64,000 nucleotides of DNA from RYN-230 sp963851025 (GCA_963851025.1 CAWKOA010000010.1:226023-290022); one strand, 5' to 3'. Numbered from the stretch's first letter, positions 16,511 to 25,603 are shown. The notes: a model not told the origin generated them from the letters alone. Numbers and translations: made by a program.

Positions 16511-17767
16511 ATGATCACCCTCGTGCCCTACTCCGCCCTTGCGCACCTCGAATGCTCCCGCTGCGGCACCCGGTACGACGCCGGCCAGGTGCAGGGCACC
16601 TGCACCTGCGGGTCGCCGCTGCTGGCCCGCTACGACACGGACCGGGTCCGCGCGCAGCTGTCCCGCGACGACCTCGCGGGACGGCCACCCGACCTGTGGC
16701 GGTATCACGAGCTGCTGCCGGTCAGCGGCGCCAGCCGGGTCGTCAGCCTGGGGGAGGGCATGACCCCGCTGCTGGCCCTGCCCCGGCTGGGCCAGGCCCT
16801 CGGGGTGCCCCGGCTGTGGATGAAGGACGAGGGGCTGACCCCGACCGGTACCTTCAAGGCCCGCGGCGCGGCCGTGGGGGTGTCCCGGGCCGCCGAACTC
16901 GGCGTGACCGGCGTGGCCATGCCCACCAACGGCAACGCGGGCGCGGCCTGGGCGGCGTACGCCGCCCGCGCCGGGCTGCGCAGCCTCATCGTGATGCCCG
17001 CCGCCGCGCCCTCCATCACCCACGCCGAGTGCGCGGCGGCCGGCGCGGAGCTGTACCTGGTCGACGGGCTCATCGGGGACGCGGGCGCGATGGTCGCCGC
17101 GGCCCTTCCCGGCCGTCCTGGCTACCAGGACGTCTCCACCCTCCGCGAGCCCTACCGGCTGGAGGGCAAGAAGACGATGGGGTACGAGATCGCCGAGCAG
17201 CTCGGCTGGCGGCTGCCGGACGTGATCGTCTATCCGGCCGGCGGCGGGGTGGGCATCATCGGCATCCACAAGGCGCTGCGGGAACTGCGTGAGCTGGGCT
17301 GGGTCGACGGCCCGCTGCCCCGGCTGGTCGCGGTGCAGGCCGCCGGCTGCGCGCCGATCGTGGCCGCCTTCGCCAGCGGCGCCGCGCAGAGCCAGCCCTG
17401 GCCGGACGCCCGGACCGTCGCCTTCGGCATCACGGTGCCCAAGGCGCTCGGTGATTTCCTGGTCCTGCAGGCCGTGCGGGGCACCGGGGGGACCGCCGTG
17501 GCCGTGACCGACGAGGCGCTGCTCGCGGACCAGCGCGAGACCGCCCGGCTGGAAGGCAGCCTGATCTGCCCCGAGGGGGCCGCCTGCGTCACCGCCGTCC
17601 GGCAGCTCCGCGAGTCCGGCTGGCTGGCGGCCGGCGACGAGGTGGTCGTGCTGAACACCGGAACCGGGCTGAAGTACCCGGACCTGGTGGCCGTGGACCT
17701 GCCGGTACTCGCGCCCGGCGCGGCGCTCCCATGCCTGGCGGCGCAGCCGTTGCTGCACGCCGAGTGA
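16511..17767 (+). CDS. thrC: Threonine synthase
   Basis: 418 residues. The N-terminus has a rubredoxin-like CSRCGTRYD with CTCG, as in many threonine synthases. The PLP lysine lies in TPTGTFKARGAAVGVSRA and the phosphate-binding loop is NGNAGAAWAAYAARAGL. GGGVGIIGIHKALREL and the C-terminal VVLNTGTGLKYPDL also fit. It converts O-phosphohomoserine to threonine with PLP. It stands alone here, without thrB or hom. A family-level alternative is another beta-replacing PLP enzyme, but the Cys motif and the length favour ThrC. Confidence 0.85.
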   Translation: MITLVPYSALAHLECSRCGTRYDAGQVQGTCTCGSPLLARYDTDRVRAQLSRDDLAGRPPDLWRYHELLPVSGASRVVSLGEGMTPLLALPRLGQALGVPRLWMKDEGLTPTGTFKARGAAVGVSRAAELGVTGVAMPTNGNAGAAWAAYAARAGLRSLIVMPAAAPSITHAECAAAGAELYLVDGLIGDAGAMVAAALPGRPGYQDVSTLREPYRLEGKKTMGYEIAEQLGWRLPDVIVYPAGGGVGIIGIHKALRELRELGWVDGPLPRLVAVQAAGCAPIVAAFASGAAQSQPWPDARTVAFGITVPKALGDFLVLQAVRGTGGTAVAVTDEALLADQRETARLEGSLICPEGAACVTAVRQLRESGWLAAGDEVVVLNTGTGLKYPDLVAVDLPVLAPGAALPCLAAQPLLHAE

Positions 17768-17861
17768 GCACCCGGGCAGGAATCCGGCCGGGAGAGGTGT
17801 GTGCGGGCCGCTGCGGGGAAGCTGGCGGCCACGGGCCCTCGGCTACAGGAGGTTGTTTCCC

Positions 17862-18107
17862 ATGACCTACGGCGGCAGCGTCGCGCTGATCGTCATCGGC
17901 GCGATTTTGAGATTTGCCATCAGCTACTCGCCCGCGAATGTGAACCTGCAGCTCGTCGGCGTGATCCTGATGATCGCGGGTGTCATCGGCCTGATCGTCT
18001 CCCTGGTGTGGATGTTCGGGCGCAGGCGCCGGACCGTCACCACGACCAGGACCCCGAACGCGACCGAGGTCTACGAGGAGCGCCGCTACACCGAGCCGCC
18101 GCTCTAA
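17862..18107 (+). CDS. Small two-helix membrane protein (DUF6458-like)
   Basis: 81 residues with two hydrophobic segments (SVALIVIGAILRFAI and LVGVILMIAGVIGLIVSLVW) and a basic C-terminal tail FGRRRRTVTTT. This resembles small actinobacterial membrane proteins annotated DUF6458. The ATG at 17862 has AGGAGG 9 bases upstream, which rules out a longer start. A 12-bp terminator hairpin follows. The function is unknown. Confidence 0.75.
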   Translation: MTYGGSVALIVIGAILRFAISYSPANVNLQLVGVILMIAGVIGLIVSLVWMFGRRRRTVTTTRTPNATEVYEERRYTEPPL

Positions 18108-18129
18108 CCCGGCAGGCCAGGCAGGCCGG

Positions 18130-18159
18130 GCCCCCGGGACGGATCATCGTCCCGGGGGC
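18130..18159 (+). terminator. 12-bp perfect stem-loop
   Basis: Arms 18130-18141 and 18148-18159 pair perfectly around a GATCAT loop, 23 bases past the stop of the small membrane protein and about 100 bases before ku. No T-run is present. Confidence 0.75.
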
Positions 18160-18255
18160 GCTTCATGTCAGCCACCGCCAGGTGGGTAGTCCCTGGTCAC
18201 CGCGGGGTCGCAGCATAGAATCAAGATCCAGACGCGGCTTAGCCGGGGAGAGAGC

Positions 18256-19281
18256 ATGGCGCGTTCCATCTGGTCGGGGTTCCTGAGTTTCGGGCTGGTG
18301 AACGTCCCGGTGGGGCTGTACCCGGCCACCGCGGACCAGACGATCCACTTCAACCAGCTGCACAAGGACACGTCGCACCGGATCCGGTACAAGAAGGTCG
18401 ACGAGGTCACCGGGGACGAGGTCGCGACCCAGGACATCGTGAACGGCTTCCCGCTCGGCGGCGGCGAGTACGTCGTCGTCACCCGGGACGAGCTGAAGGA
18501 GGCCGCGCCGGGTAAGTCGGAGACCATCGAGATCAGCGACTTCGTGGACCTGGGCGAGATCGACCCGGTGCATTTCCGGCAGACCTACTACCTGGCCCCG
18601 CGCGGTAAGGGCGCGGACCGCGCCTACGCGCTGCTCCGGCAGGCCATGCACGAGACCGGCAAGATAGGCATCGCCACCATGGTCCTGCGGGACAAGGAGC
18701 ACCTGGTCGCCGTCCGTCCGGGCGACGACGTGCTGATCCTGGAGACCATGTACTTCGCCGACGAGATCCGCTCGCCCAGCGAGGAGCTGGAGACGCTGCC
18801 CAAGGAGGCGAGCTTCCAGGGCCGCGAGCTGGAGGTGGCCAAGAGGCTGGTCGAGTCGCTCACGGTGCCCTGGGCGCCCGGGGACTACCACAACACCTAC
18901 CGGGCCCGGGTCGAGGAGCTGATCGAGCGCAAGCGCGAAGGCGAGGCGGTGGTGTTCGAGGCGGAACGGCCTAAGTCGAACGTCATCGACCTGATGGCCG
19001 CCCTGGAGGCGTCGGTCGCGGACATGAGCCCGGGCGGGGCCGGGGCGGGCGGCCGGGACAGCGGGGGCGCGCGCGGCCGCGGCGGGCCCGCGGCGGGCCG
19101 CGGCCGGTCCCCGGCCACCGGCGCCGGGCCGGATGACCTGGACGCACTGTCCAAGGCGGACCTGCTGGCCCGGGCCGCGGAGCTGGACATCCCCGGCCGC
19201 TCGAAGATGTCCAAGCCGGAGCTCATCAAGGCCATCCGGGCGGCCGGCCGGCCGAAACGGGGCGCGCGGAAGATTTCCTAG
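18256..19281 (+). CDS. ku: Non-homologous end-joining protein Ku
   Basis: 341 residues opening ARSIWSGFLSFGLVNVPVGLY, the standard start of bacterial Ku, with the beta-barrel DNA-encircling core through about residue 260. A low-complexity Gly/Arg linker then leads to a SAP-like segment (LSKADLLARAAELDIPGRSKMSKPELIKAIR) and a basic tail. It homodimerises on DNA ends and recruits LigD. No ligase gene is nearby in the window. The start has GGGGAGAG just upstream. Confidence 0.95.
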   Translation: MARSIWSGFLSFGLVNVPVGLYPATADQTIHFNQLHKDTSHRIRYKKVDEVTGDEVATQDIVNGFPLGGGEYVVVTRDELKEAAPGKSETIEISDFVDLGEIDPVHFRQTYYLAPRGKGADRAYALLRQAMHETGKIGIATMVLRDKEHLVAVRPGDDVLILETMYFADEIRSPSEELETLPKEASFQGRELEVAKRLVESLTVPWAPGDYHNTYRARVEELIERKREGEAVVFEAERPKSNVIDLMAALEASVADMSPGGAGAGGRDSGGARGRGGPAAGRGRSPATGAGPDDLDALSKADLLARAAELDIPGRSKMSKPELIKAIRAAGRPKRGARKIS

Positions 19282-19291
19282 GAATCCGCTC

Positions 19292-19308
19292 CCCGCCGGC
19301 CCGGCGGG
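19292..19308 (+). terminator. Short GC hairpin after ku
   Basis: 8-bp arms CCCGCCGG and CCGGCGGG with a single-base loop, 11 bases past the ku stop. No T-run; weak evidence. Confidence 0.4.
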
Positions 19309-19356
19309 CTGCGGCTGTCGGCCGGCGGTGATAGAGCTGACTCGGAAGGAGCCGTG

Positions 19357-19593
19357 ATGCCCGAGTCAGCCGTGATCATCCGCGCCTGTGCGGAGTGCCA
19401 GGACGATCTGGAGCACTGCCACGGGACCGCGATCCTGCATCTGGACGGGGCCGCGGACTGCTCGGACGAGCCGGACTGCCGGCTCGGCGCCGAGCTGCAC
19501 CTCTTCGTGATCTCCTGTGCCGAGGTGGACTGCCGCTGCGACGAGGCCGGTGGCCTGGCGGACCTGAGCGGGCAGCAGGCCGCCGCGTCCTGA
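19357..19593 (+). CDS. Small cysteine-rich protein of unknown function
   Basis: A 78-residue acidic protein with eight Cys: CAECQDDLEHC, then CSDEPDC, then SCAEVDCRC. The spacing suggests metal binding or disulfide knots, but I recognise no named family beyond small conserved actinobacterial proteins. GGAAGGA lies 6 bases before the ATG at 19357, and the composition is clearly protein-like. It lies between ku and a methyltransferase gene on the same strand. The function is unknown. Confidence 0.7.
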   Translation: MPESAVIIRACAECQDDLEHCHGTAILHLDGAADCSDEPDCRLGAELHLFVISCAEVDCRCDEAGGLADLSGQQAAAS

Positions 19594-19736
19594 CGGCCTG
19601 CCCCTCAGGGCCCCGCCCTGGCCGTAATAGTCTGGTCCGATCCATTCTGTGCTGGTTTGCATACAGTGAAAGAGCAGGGCTGTCGGCTGAGTGTCGCCGG
19701 GGCCAGCGGCCAGGGCAGGCCACGGAGAGGGGCGCG

Positions 19737-20570
19737 ATGCCGGCGCAGGACACGTCCGGGACCAGGGCGGGCCGCGGGACCACGGCGCTCAGCCTGGATA
19801 CCAGCGTGGCGCATCCGGCCCGGATCTGGGACTACTTCCTCGGCGGCAAGGACAACTTCGCCGCCGACCGGGCCGCGGCTCTGGACGTCCTTGAGGTCAT
19901 GCCCGCCATGGCGATGGTGGCCCGGGCGGGCCGGGCGTTCCTGGCGTCCGCCGTGCATTACCTGGCCACCAGCGGCGGCATCAGCCAGTTCCTCGACATC
20001 GGGACCGGCCTGCCCACCGCGAACAACACCCACGAGGTGGCCCAGCGGGCCAACCAGCAGGCGCGGATCGTGTACGTGGACAACGACCCGATCGTGCTGG
20101 CCCACGCCCGCGCCCTGCTGACCAGCGGGCCCGGCGGCCGGACCGCCTACGTCGACGCCGACATCCGGGACACCGGCCAGATCCTGGGCGAGGCGGCCCG
20201 GACCCTGGACTTCAGCCAGCCGGTCGCGCTGATGCTGCTCGCCGTCCTGCACTTCGTGCCCGACGCGGAGGGCCCGTACGCGATTACCGCCCGGCTGCTG
20301 GAGGCCCTGCCTCCCGGCAGTTTCCTGGTCGTGTCCCACGCGGCCGCCGACATCGAGACCGGGATGGTCGCGGCCGGGACCGAGCGCTACAACCAGCGGT
20401 CCGCGGTCCCGATCACGCCCCGGACCCGGGCCCAGGTGGCCCGGTTCTTCGACGGCATGCAGGTCGTGGACCCTGGCGTGGTGCCGCTCGGGCACTGGCA
20501 TCCGGGCCCGCTCCAGCAGTTCGACGCGCCCGGCCTGCCCACCTACTGCGCGGTGGGCCGCAAGCCCTAG
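19737..20570 (+). CDS. SAM-dependent methyltransferase, PF04672 (DUF574) family
   Basis: 277 residues. The family signatures are clear: SVAHPARIWDYFLGGKDNFAADR near the start, SAM-binding FLDIGTGLPTANNTHEVAQ, YVDNDPIVLAHARALL, and AVLHFVPD. These proteins are abundant in filamentous actinomycetes, have a Rossmann methyltransferase fold and mostly unknown substrates. GGAGAGGGG lies about 6 bases before the ATG at 19737. No clear operon partner is present. Confidence 0.92.
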   Translation: MPAQDTSGTRAGRGTTALSLDTSVAHPARIWDYFLGGKDNFAADRAAALDVLEVMPAMAMVARAGRAFLASAVHYLATSGGISQFLDIGTGLPTANNTHEVAQRANQQARIVYVDNDPIVLAHARALLTSGPGGRTAYVDADIRDTGQILGEAARTLDFSQPVALMLLAVLHFVPDAEGPYAITARLLEALPPGSFLVVSHAAADIETGMVAAGTERYNQRSAVPITPRTRAQVARFFDGMQVVDPGVVPLGHWHPGPLQQFDAPGLPTYCAVGRKP

Positions 20571-20574
20571 CCCC

Positions 20575-20616
20575 GGCTCAGGTCCTGGCCCGGGCTCAAG
20601 TCCTGGCCCGGGCTAG
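20575..20616. repeat. 18-bp tandem duplication between convergent genes
   Basis: Two copies of GGCTCAGGTCCTGGCCCG (one mismatch) start at 20575 and 20593, with a partial third copy reaching the stop codon of the serine hydrolase gene. They fill the gap between two convergent genes. Confidence 0.8.
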
Positions 20617-21602
20617 GGCACCGCGGAGGCCTGCGGGGTGGGCGCCGCCGTGTGGTGGCCCTGGAACAGGATCGACGCGATCTGGGTCAGCTTGTTGCTG
20701 CCGTACTTGAACCCGGCGTCCCCCACGCCGCCGAAGCCCTCCAGGTTGTACATGATCGCCATGGTGTAGTCCTGGCCCGGCCCGGCGAACCCGACGGTGT
20801 TGGTGATCCACAGGTTGCCGTCCTGCTCCCATCCGTCCTTGTTGCCCGGGTGGTTCTCCGGGCCCGCACCCCACACGCCCCACTGCTGGTCGAGCGCGCT
20901 CACGTGCTGGAGCCGGTAGACCAGGTAATCGCGGACGCTGGCCGGGGTCTGCTTGAGCACGTAATTGATCAGGTTGTCCAGGTCCTGGGCCGTGCAGTAC
21001 ATGAAGCCCCAGTTGGGCACCGACGAGGTGAACCGGGCGTCGTTCATCCCGAACGCCCGGATCCGGTTCAGGAAGCTGCCGTCCTCGTACTTGTCCCACA
21101 GGTAGTTGGCGTCGTCGTCATTGCTGGTGTACAGCGCCTGGAACATGGCCTCCCGGTCGGCGCTGGTCAGCGAGATGCTGCCCGCGTCGCTGCGCAGCAG
21201 GATGTCCGTCATCATGGCCAGCTTCATCGTGGACGCCGCCGGGTACGCGACGTCAGCGTTGGCGTTCTGCCAGGTGGCGCCGTTCTTCCGGTTGTAGATC
21301 ACGATGCCGATGGAGCCGGGCAGATGCCGCATGTACCGGCGGATCTCCTTGATCCGGTTCCGCATCGTGCAGGGGAAGCCGGGCGCGTTCCGGGCGCAGA
21401 CCCTGGGCGTGGGCGTCGGGCTCGGGCTTGGCGACGGGGTCGCCGGGGAGCCGGACGCGCTGCCCGTGGGCAGCGCCGCCGAACGCTGGCTTGCGGGCGT
21501 GAACATACTGCAGCCCGACACGGCCAGAATGACGAAAAGTGAGCACGACACTACAGGGAGCCACGCGCGACGGCGTGGCGTCCGGGCCGCCGACGAATGC
21601 AT
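20613..21602 (-). CDS. Class A beta-lactamase-like serine hydrolase lipoprotein
   Basis: 329 residues. The signal peptide WLPVVSCSLFVILAVSGC ends in a lipobox (VSGC), followed by a Ser/Pro-rich linker. The hydrolase domain shows the serine-lysine pair in YPAASTMKLAMM and otherwise follows class A beta-lactamase/PBP-like folds. I see no clear SDN or KTG motif; WITNTVGFAGPG occupies the last position. It may be a cell-wall hydrolase or a non-classical beta-lactamase rather than a true resistance enzyme. It should be anchored on the outer face of the membrane. Confidence 0.8.
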   Translation of the reverse strand: MHSSAARTPRRRAWLPVVSCSLFVILAVSGCSMFTPASQRSAALPTGSASGSPATPSPSPSPTPTPRVCARNAPGFPCTMRNRIKEIRRYMRHLPGSIGIVIYNRKNGATWQNANADVAYPAASTMKLAMMTDILLRSDAGSISLTSADREAMFQALYTSNDDDANYLWDKYEDGSFLNRIRAFGMNDARFTSSVPNWGFMYCTAQDLDNLINYVLKQTPASVRDYLVYRLQHVSALDQQWGVWGAGPENHPGNKDGWEQDGNLWITNTVGFAGPGQDYTMAIMYNLEGFGGVGDAGFKYGSNKLTQIASILFQGHHTAAPTPQASAVP

Positions 21603-21690
21603 GCCCGACAGGATACGAGCGCCGCCGGCGTGCCGGGCCGTTCGGCGGCCTCTCGGGCGCGCCTGTTGTGAATTCTTGACGCGGCGCCGC

Positions 21691-23130
21691 TCAGGCCGGA
21701 TGCTCCTGCTGGTCGCCCGCCCACTCGGTGTGGAATGTGCCCGGCTTGTCCACCCGGTGGTAGGTGTGCGCGCCGAAGTTGTCCCGCAGGGCCTGGATCA
21801 GCGCGGCGGGCAGCCGGTCCCGGCGCAGGCCGTCGTAGTAGGCCAGCGAGGAGGAGAACGCCGGGGACGGGATGCCGGCCGTCGCGGCCTGCGCCACCAC
21901 CCGCCGCCAGCTGTCCACCCCGTCCCGCACCGCCGCGGCGAAGTACGGCGCGACCAGCAGGCTGGGCAGCCCGGGGTTCTCGTCGTAGGCCTCCCGGATC
22001 CGGTTCAGGAACCGGGCCCGGATGATGCAGCCGCCGCGCCAGATCGTCGCCATGGCGCCCCGGTCGATGCCCCAGCCGTACTCGTCGCTGCCCGCGGCGA
22101 TGTGGTCGAAGCCCTGGGCGTAGGCGACCACCTTGGAGGCGTACAGCGCCCGGCGGACGTCCTCGACGAATGCGTCCCGGTCACCGATCTGCGGCGATAT
22201 CCCGGTGCCGAACGCTTCGCGGGCGGCCTCGCGCTGGTCCGCGTGGCCGGACAGGGCCCGGGCGAAGGTGGCCTCGGCGATGCCGGTGATCGGGATGCCC
22301 AGGTCGAGCGCGCTCTGCACCGTCCACCGGCCGGTGCCCTTCTGCTCGGCCTGGTCGAGCACGATGTCCACGAACGGCTGCCCGGTCTCCGGGTCCGCGT
22401 GCGCGAGCACCTGGGCGGTGATCTGGATCAGGAACGAGTCCAGGTCCCCCTCGTTCCAGGTGCGGAAGATGCCGGCGATCTCGGGCGGCGAGGCCCCCAG
22501 GCCGGACCGCAGCAGATCGTAGGCCTCGGCGATGAGCTGCATGTCCGCGTACTCGATGCCGTTGTGCACCATCTTGACGAAGTGGCCGGCGCCGTCCGGG
22601 CCCACGTGCGTGCAGCACGGCGTGCCGTCCACCTGGGCGGCGATCGACTCGAAGATCGGGCCCAGCTTCTCGTAGGACTCCGGTGACCCGCCCGGCATGA
22701 TGCTGGGGCCGAGCAGCGCTCCCTCCTCGCCGCCGGACACGCCGCACCCGACGAAGTGCAGGCCGTGGTCGCGCAGCGCCGCCTCGCGCCGCCGGGTGTC
22801 CATGAAGTGCGCGTTGCCGCAGTCGATGACGATGTCCCCGTCGTCCAGCAGCGGGACCAGCTCGTCGATCACGGCGTCGGTGGGTGCGCCCGCCTTGACC
22901 ATGATGATGATCGCCCGCGGCCGGCTGAGGCTGGCCACGAACTCCGGCATCGACTCGGCCGGCACGAACGTGCCCTCGTCGCCATGCTCCTTGACCAGGC
23001 TGTGCGTCCGCTCCGGCGAGCGGTTGTGCAACGCCACCGCGTAACCGTGGCGGGCCAGGTTCCGGGCCAGGTTGCGGCCCATCACCGCCAGGCCCGTCAC
23101 GCCGATATCTGCGCTGCCCTGCTGAGTCAT
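21691..23130 (-). CDS. gnd: 6-phosphogluconate dehydrogenase, decarboxylating
   Basis: 479 residues, the normal length of the long-form enzyme. Nucleotide-binding GVTGLAVMGRNLARNLA is at the start, IVIDCGNAHF and the catalytic-loop GCGVSGGEEGALLGPSIMPGG follow, then HFVKMVHNGIEYADMQLIAEAY with the catalytic Lys. RDNFGAHTYHRVD lies near the end. It converts 6-phosphogluconate to ribulose 5-phosphate in the pentose phosphate pathway. The ATG at 23130 has GAGGAG upstream; an in-frame extension upstream was rejected. Confidence 0.95.
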   Translation of the reverse strand: MTQQGSADIGVTGLAVMGRNLARNLARHGYAVALHNRSPERTHSLVKEHGDEGTFVPAESMPEFVASLSRPRAIIIMVKAGAPTDAVIDELVPLLDDGDIVIDCGNAHFMDTRRREAALRDHGLHFVGCGVSGGEEGALLGPSIMPGGSPESYEKLGPIFESIAAQVDGTPCCTHVGPDGAGHFVKMVHNGIEYADMQLIAEAYDLLRSGLGASPPEIAGIFRTWNEGDLDSFLIQITAQVLAHADPETGQPFVDIVLDQAEQKGTGRWTVQSALDLGIPITGIAEATFARALSGHADQREAAREAFGTGISPQIGDRDAFVEDVRRALYASKVVAYAQGFDHIAAGSDEYGWGIDRGAMATIWRGGCIIRARFLNRIREAYDENPGLPSLLVAPYFAAAVRDGVDSWRRVVAQAATAGIPSPAFSSSLAYYDGLRRDRLPAALIQALRDNFGAHTYHRVDKPGTFHTEWAGDQQEHPA

Positions 23131-23310
23131 GCGTGGCTCCTCGGAGATTCTCGTCGTCCATTCGCGAGGGTAGTCCGTCACCGCCCCCGGGCGGCCCGCC
23201 GTCCCCGGGCCGTAAGGTCCGGGCGGCAGGGTCCGGGCCGTGGGTCCGGGCTGCGCTGCGCGGCGGCACCGGCAGGGTCCGGTGCGGGCGCCACCCCGGC
23301 GTCAGCGACA

Positions 23311-24075
23311 ATGCCAGGGATGACTATCCTGCTGCAGCGCCCGGCCCCGGAGTTCCGCGCTGATCCCCTGCAGGGCCGCGTGTTCACCACCGCCCGCCTG
23401 GTGCGCAGCACCGACGTGACCCCCGCGGGCCGGCTGCGGCTCGACTCGCTGGCCCGCTACCTGCAGCAGGCCGCCGAGGACGATGTCAGCGACGCAGGCT
23501 GGGACGGGCCGTACCTCTGGCTGCTGCGCCGCGTGGCCCTGGCCATCCGCGGCTATCCCGCGCACCGGGAGCGAATTTCGTTGCGGACCTACTGCTCCGC
23601 CACGGGCCCGCGGTGGGCCGAGCGCACCACGACGGTGAGCGCGGCGGACGGGGATCTTATCCAGTCCACCGCGATCTGGGTCGCGGTCTCGGCGGGCGAC
23701 GGGCGGCCGGTCCCGCTCGGCGAGTCGTTCCAGCGGGTCTACGGGCCCTCGACGGGGGGCCGGCAGGTCTCGGCGCGGCTGTCCCACCCGGGGCTGCCCG
23801 GCTCCGCGGCGAGCCGGCCCTGGCCGCTGCGCGCCGCCGACTTCGACACCGCGGGCCACGTCAACAACAGCATCCACTGGGCCGCCGTGGAGGACGAGCT
23901 GGCCGGGGTGGACTGGCTGCCCGGCCACGCCGAGCTCGAATACCACCGGCCCATCCTGCCGGTCGCCGAGCCGGAGCTGGTCAGCAGGCCGGAACCGGGG
24001 GAGCTGCGGGCCTGGCTGCGCGACGGGCCGCAGCGGCTGGCCTCCGCCTGGCTCACCGCCGCAGGAACGCACTGA
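23311..24075 (+). CDS. Acyl-ACP thioesterase-like hotdog protein
   Basis: About 254 residues with two hotdog halves. VFTTARLVRSTDVTPAGRL then LDSLARYLQQAAEDDV starts the first, and ADFDTAGHVNNSIHWAAVED (Asp, His and Asn of the acyl-ACP thioesterase type) starts the second. It is likely to hydrolyse acyl-ACP or acyl-CoA thioesters. The ATG at 23311 and another at 23320 are both possible starts, and no strong ribosome site is present. Its 3' end overlaps the convergent hydrolase gene by 23 bases. Confidence 0.82.
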   Translation: MPGMTILLQRPAPEFRADPLQGRVFTTARLVRSTDVTPAGRLRLDSLARYLQQAAEDDVSDAGWDGPYLWLLRRVALAIRGYPAHRERISLRTYCSATGPRWAERTTTVSAADGDLIQSTAIWVAVSAGDGRPVPLGESFQRVYGPSTGGRQVSARLSHPGLPGSAASRPWPLRAADFDTAGHVNNSIHWAAVEDELAGVDWLPGHAELEYHRPILPVAEPELVSRPEPGELRAWLRDGPQRLASAWLTAAGTH

Positions 24076-24886
24076 CCACGGCGGTGAACCCGGCCGGGTC
24101 CTGCCAGCACAGCAGGTGACCCAGCCCGGGGAAGGTCACCAGCCGGGCCCCGGGAATCCGGCGGGCCAGCAGCCGGCCGTTGCGCGGATCGACCACGGTG
24201 TCCGCGGTGCCGTGCAGGACCAGCGTGCGGGCCCGGATCCGGCCCTGGCGGCCCTGGCCGGCGTAGCTGGCGCCCGCGGCCGCCTGCGCCATCCAGGCCC
24301 GCGGCGGGGCGGGCCGGGCCCGCTGCAGGCTCACCAGGCGGCGGACCAGCCCGGGGTCGCGCGCGGCGCCGCCGGGGGACAAGGCGTTCTCGGCGTGGCG
24401 GCGGGCCGCCTCGGCCGGTGACATCACCCGGGACGCCGCGAGCAGGGCCACGGACGCGGCCGGCATCGGGAAGGCGAACGGCCAGCCGGGTGAGGTGGAC
24501 ACCAGCACCAGGCCGTCCACCCGGTCCGGGTAGCCGACCGCCAGTTCCTGGGCCACCATGCCGCCCAGGCTCATGCCCATCACGTGCGCCCGCCTGATCC
24601 CCGCGTCGTCGAGGACCGCGATGACGTCGGCGGCCATGTCGGCGACCCGGAACGGGGCACCGGGCAGGTCGCTGCACCCGCTGCCCCGGTTGTCCACCAG
24701 CACCAGCCGGAACCGCCGCCGCAGTCCGCGGCGCACCGGCTGCCAGCCCGACCGGTCGAAGCCCAGGCCCTGGATCAGCACCAGCCACGGCCGCCACCAG
24801 GCCCGGCGGCCGCGCAGCTCGTAGGCGATGCGCAGGCCGCCGGGCCGGGCGAACCGGGTGCGCTGCGGCCGTCCGCGCCACGCCAC
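24053..24886 (-). CDS. Alpha/beta hydrolase
   Basis: 277 residues. Oxyanion region LVLIQGLGFDRSGW, strand VLVDNRGSGCSD, nucleophile elbow VMGMSLGGMVAQELA with Ser, Asp candidate in HGTADTVVDPRNG, and His in FPGLGHLLCWQDP complete the triad. The substrate is unknown. It uses a GTG at 24884-24886 that shares its first base with the TAG of the upstream hemolysin III gene, so the two are coupled. The C-terminus overlaps the convergent thioesterase gene. Confidence 0.88.
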   Translation of the reverse strand: MAWRGRPQRTRFARPGGLRIAYELRGRRAWWRPWLVLIQGLGFDRSGWQPVRRGLRRRFRLVLVDNRGSGCSDLPGAPFRVADMAADVIAVLDDAGIRRAHVMGMSLGGMVAQELAVGYPDRVDGLVLVSTSPGWPFAFPMPAASVALLAASRVMSPAEAARRHAENALSPGGAARDPGLVRRLVSLQRARPAPPRAWMAQAAAGASYAGQGRQGRIRARTLVLHGTADTVVDPRNGRLLARRIPGARLVTFPGLGHLLCWQDPAGFTAVVSAFLRR

Positions 24887-25566
24887 TAGCCGGCCCCCCG
24901 GGACACGACCAGGAAGACCGCGGCGTACTGGGCGGCGTAGGCGGCCACGGTGCAGGCGTGGAACACCTCGTGGAACCCGAACCAGCCGGGCAGCGGGTCG
25001 GGGCGCCGCAGCGCGTAGACGACCCCGCCCAGGCTGTACAGGACCCCGCCCGCGACGATCAGGATGACCACGCCCAGCCCGGCCCCGCGGGCCAGCTGCG
25101 GCAGCACGGCCAGCGCGACCCAGCCCAGGGCGAGATACAGCGAGGTATAGAGCCAGCGGGGCGCGTGCATCCAGGCCACCCGGAACACCGCCCCGGCGGC
25201 CGCGCCGGCCCAGATCACCGCCAGCACCACCACCCGGATATCGCCGTGCAGCGCGAGCAGCGCCAGCGGCGTGTAGGTGCCCGCGATGATCAGGTAGATG
25301 TTCGCGTGATCGCAGCGGTGCAGCAGGTCACGGACCCGGGCCGGGCCGCGCCGACGGTGGTAGGCGGCGGACACGCCGAACAGCAGGGCCGAGGTGAGCG
25401 TGTAAACGGCCGCCCCCAGCCGGGCCGTCCGGCCCGGGGCCACAGCTATGAGCACCCCGCCCGCGGCGAGCGCCAGCGGGAAGGCCCCGGCATGCAGCGC
25501 GCCGCGCAGCCGGGGGACCTGGTCAGGCAGGGGCCCGGCGGGCTTCCGGACGACATCGTGTGCCAT
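24886..25566 (-). CDS. Hemolysin III/PAQR-family membrane protein
   Basis: 226 residues with seven predicted membrane segments. The family residues are present: SAAYHRRR after helix 2, HRCDHANIYLIIAGTYTPLAL in helix 3, and WFGFHEVFHACTVAAYAAQY near the end with metal-binding His. Bacterial members are hydrolase-like PAQR proteins of unsettled role. The ATG at 25566 has GAGGGG six bases upstream, and a -10 with a palindromic operator lies just ahead. It is the first gene of a two-gene unit with the alpha/beta hydrolase. Confidence 0.88.
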   Translation of the reverse strand: MAHDVVRKPAGPLPDQVPRLRGALHAGAFPLALAAGGVLIAVAPGRTARLGAAVYTLTSALLFGVSAAYHRRRGPARVRDLLHRCDHANIYLIIAGTYTPLALLALHGDIRVVVLAVIWAGAAAGAVFRVAWMHAPRWLYTSLYLALGWVALAVLPQLARGAGLGVVILIVAGGVLYSLGGVVYALRRPDPLPGWFGFHEVFHACTVAAYAAQYAAVFLVVSRGAG

Positions 25567-25587
25567 CCGCTTCCCCTCAGGCACTCG

Positions 25588-25603
25588 ATATTACTCATGA
25601 GTA
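25588..25603 (-). promoter_or_regulatory. Promoter -10 with palindromic operator for hemolysin III
   Basis: A TAATAT -10 (minus strand, 25593-25588) overlaps a perfect 12-bp palindrome TACTCATGAGTA (25592-25603). The palindrome would place a repressor, probably TetR-like, over the promoter. Confidence 0.55.

Noticed and set aside
18256..19281. A Ku-LigD end-joining operon
   Set aside because: Only ku is present; none of the neighbouring genes encodes a ligase, primase or nuclease domain.
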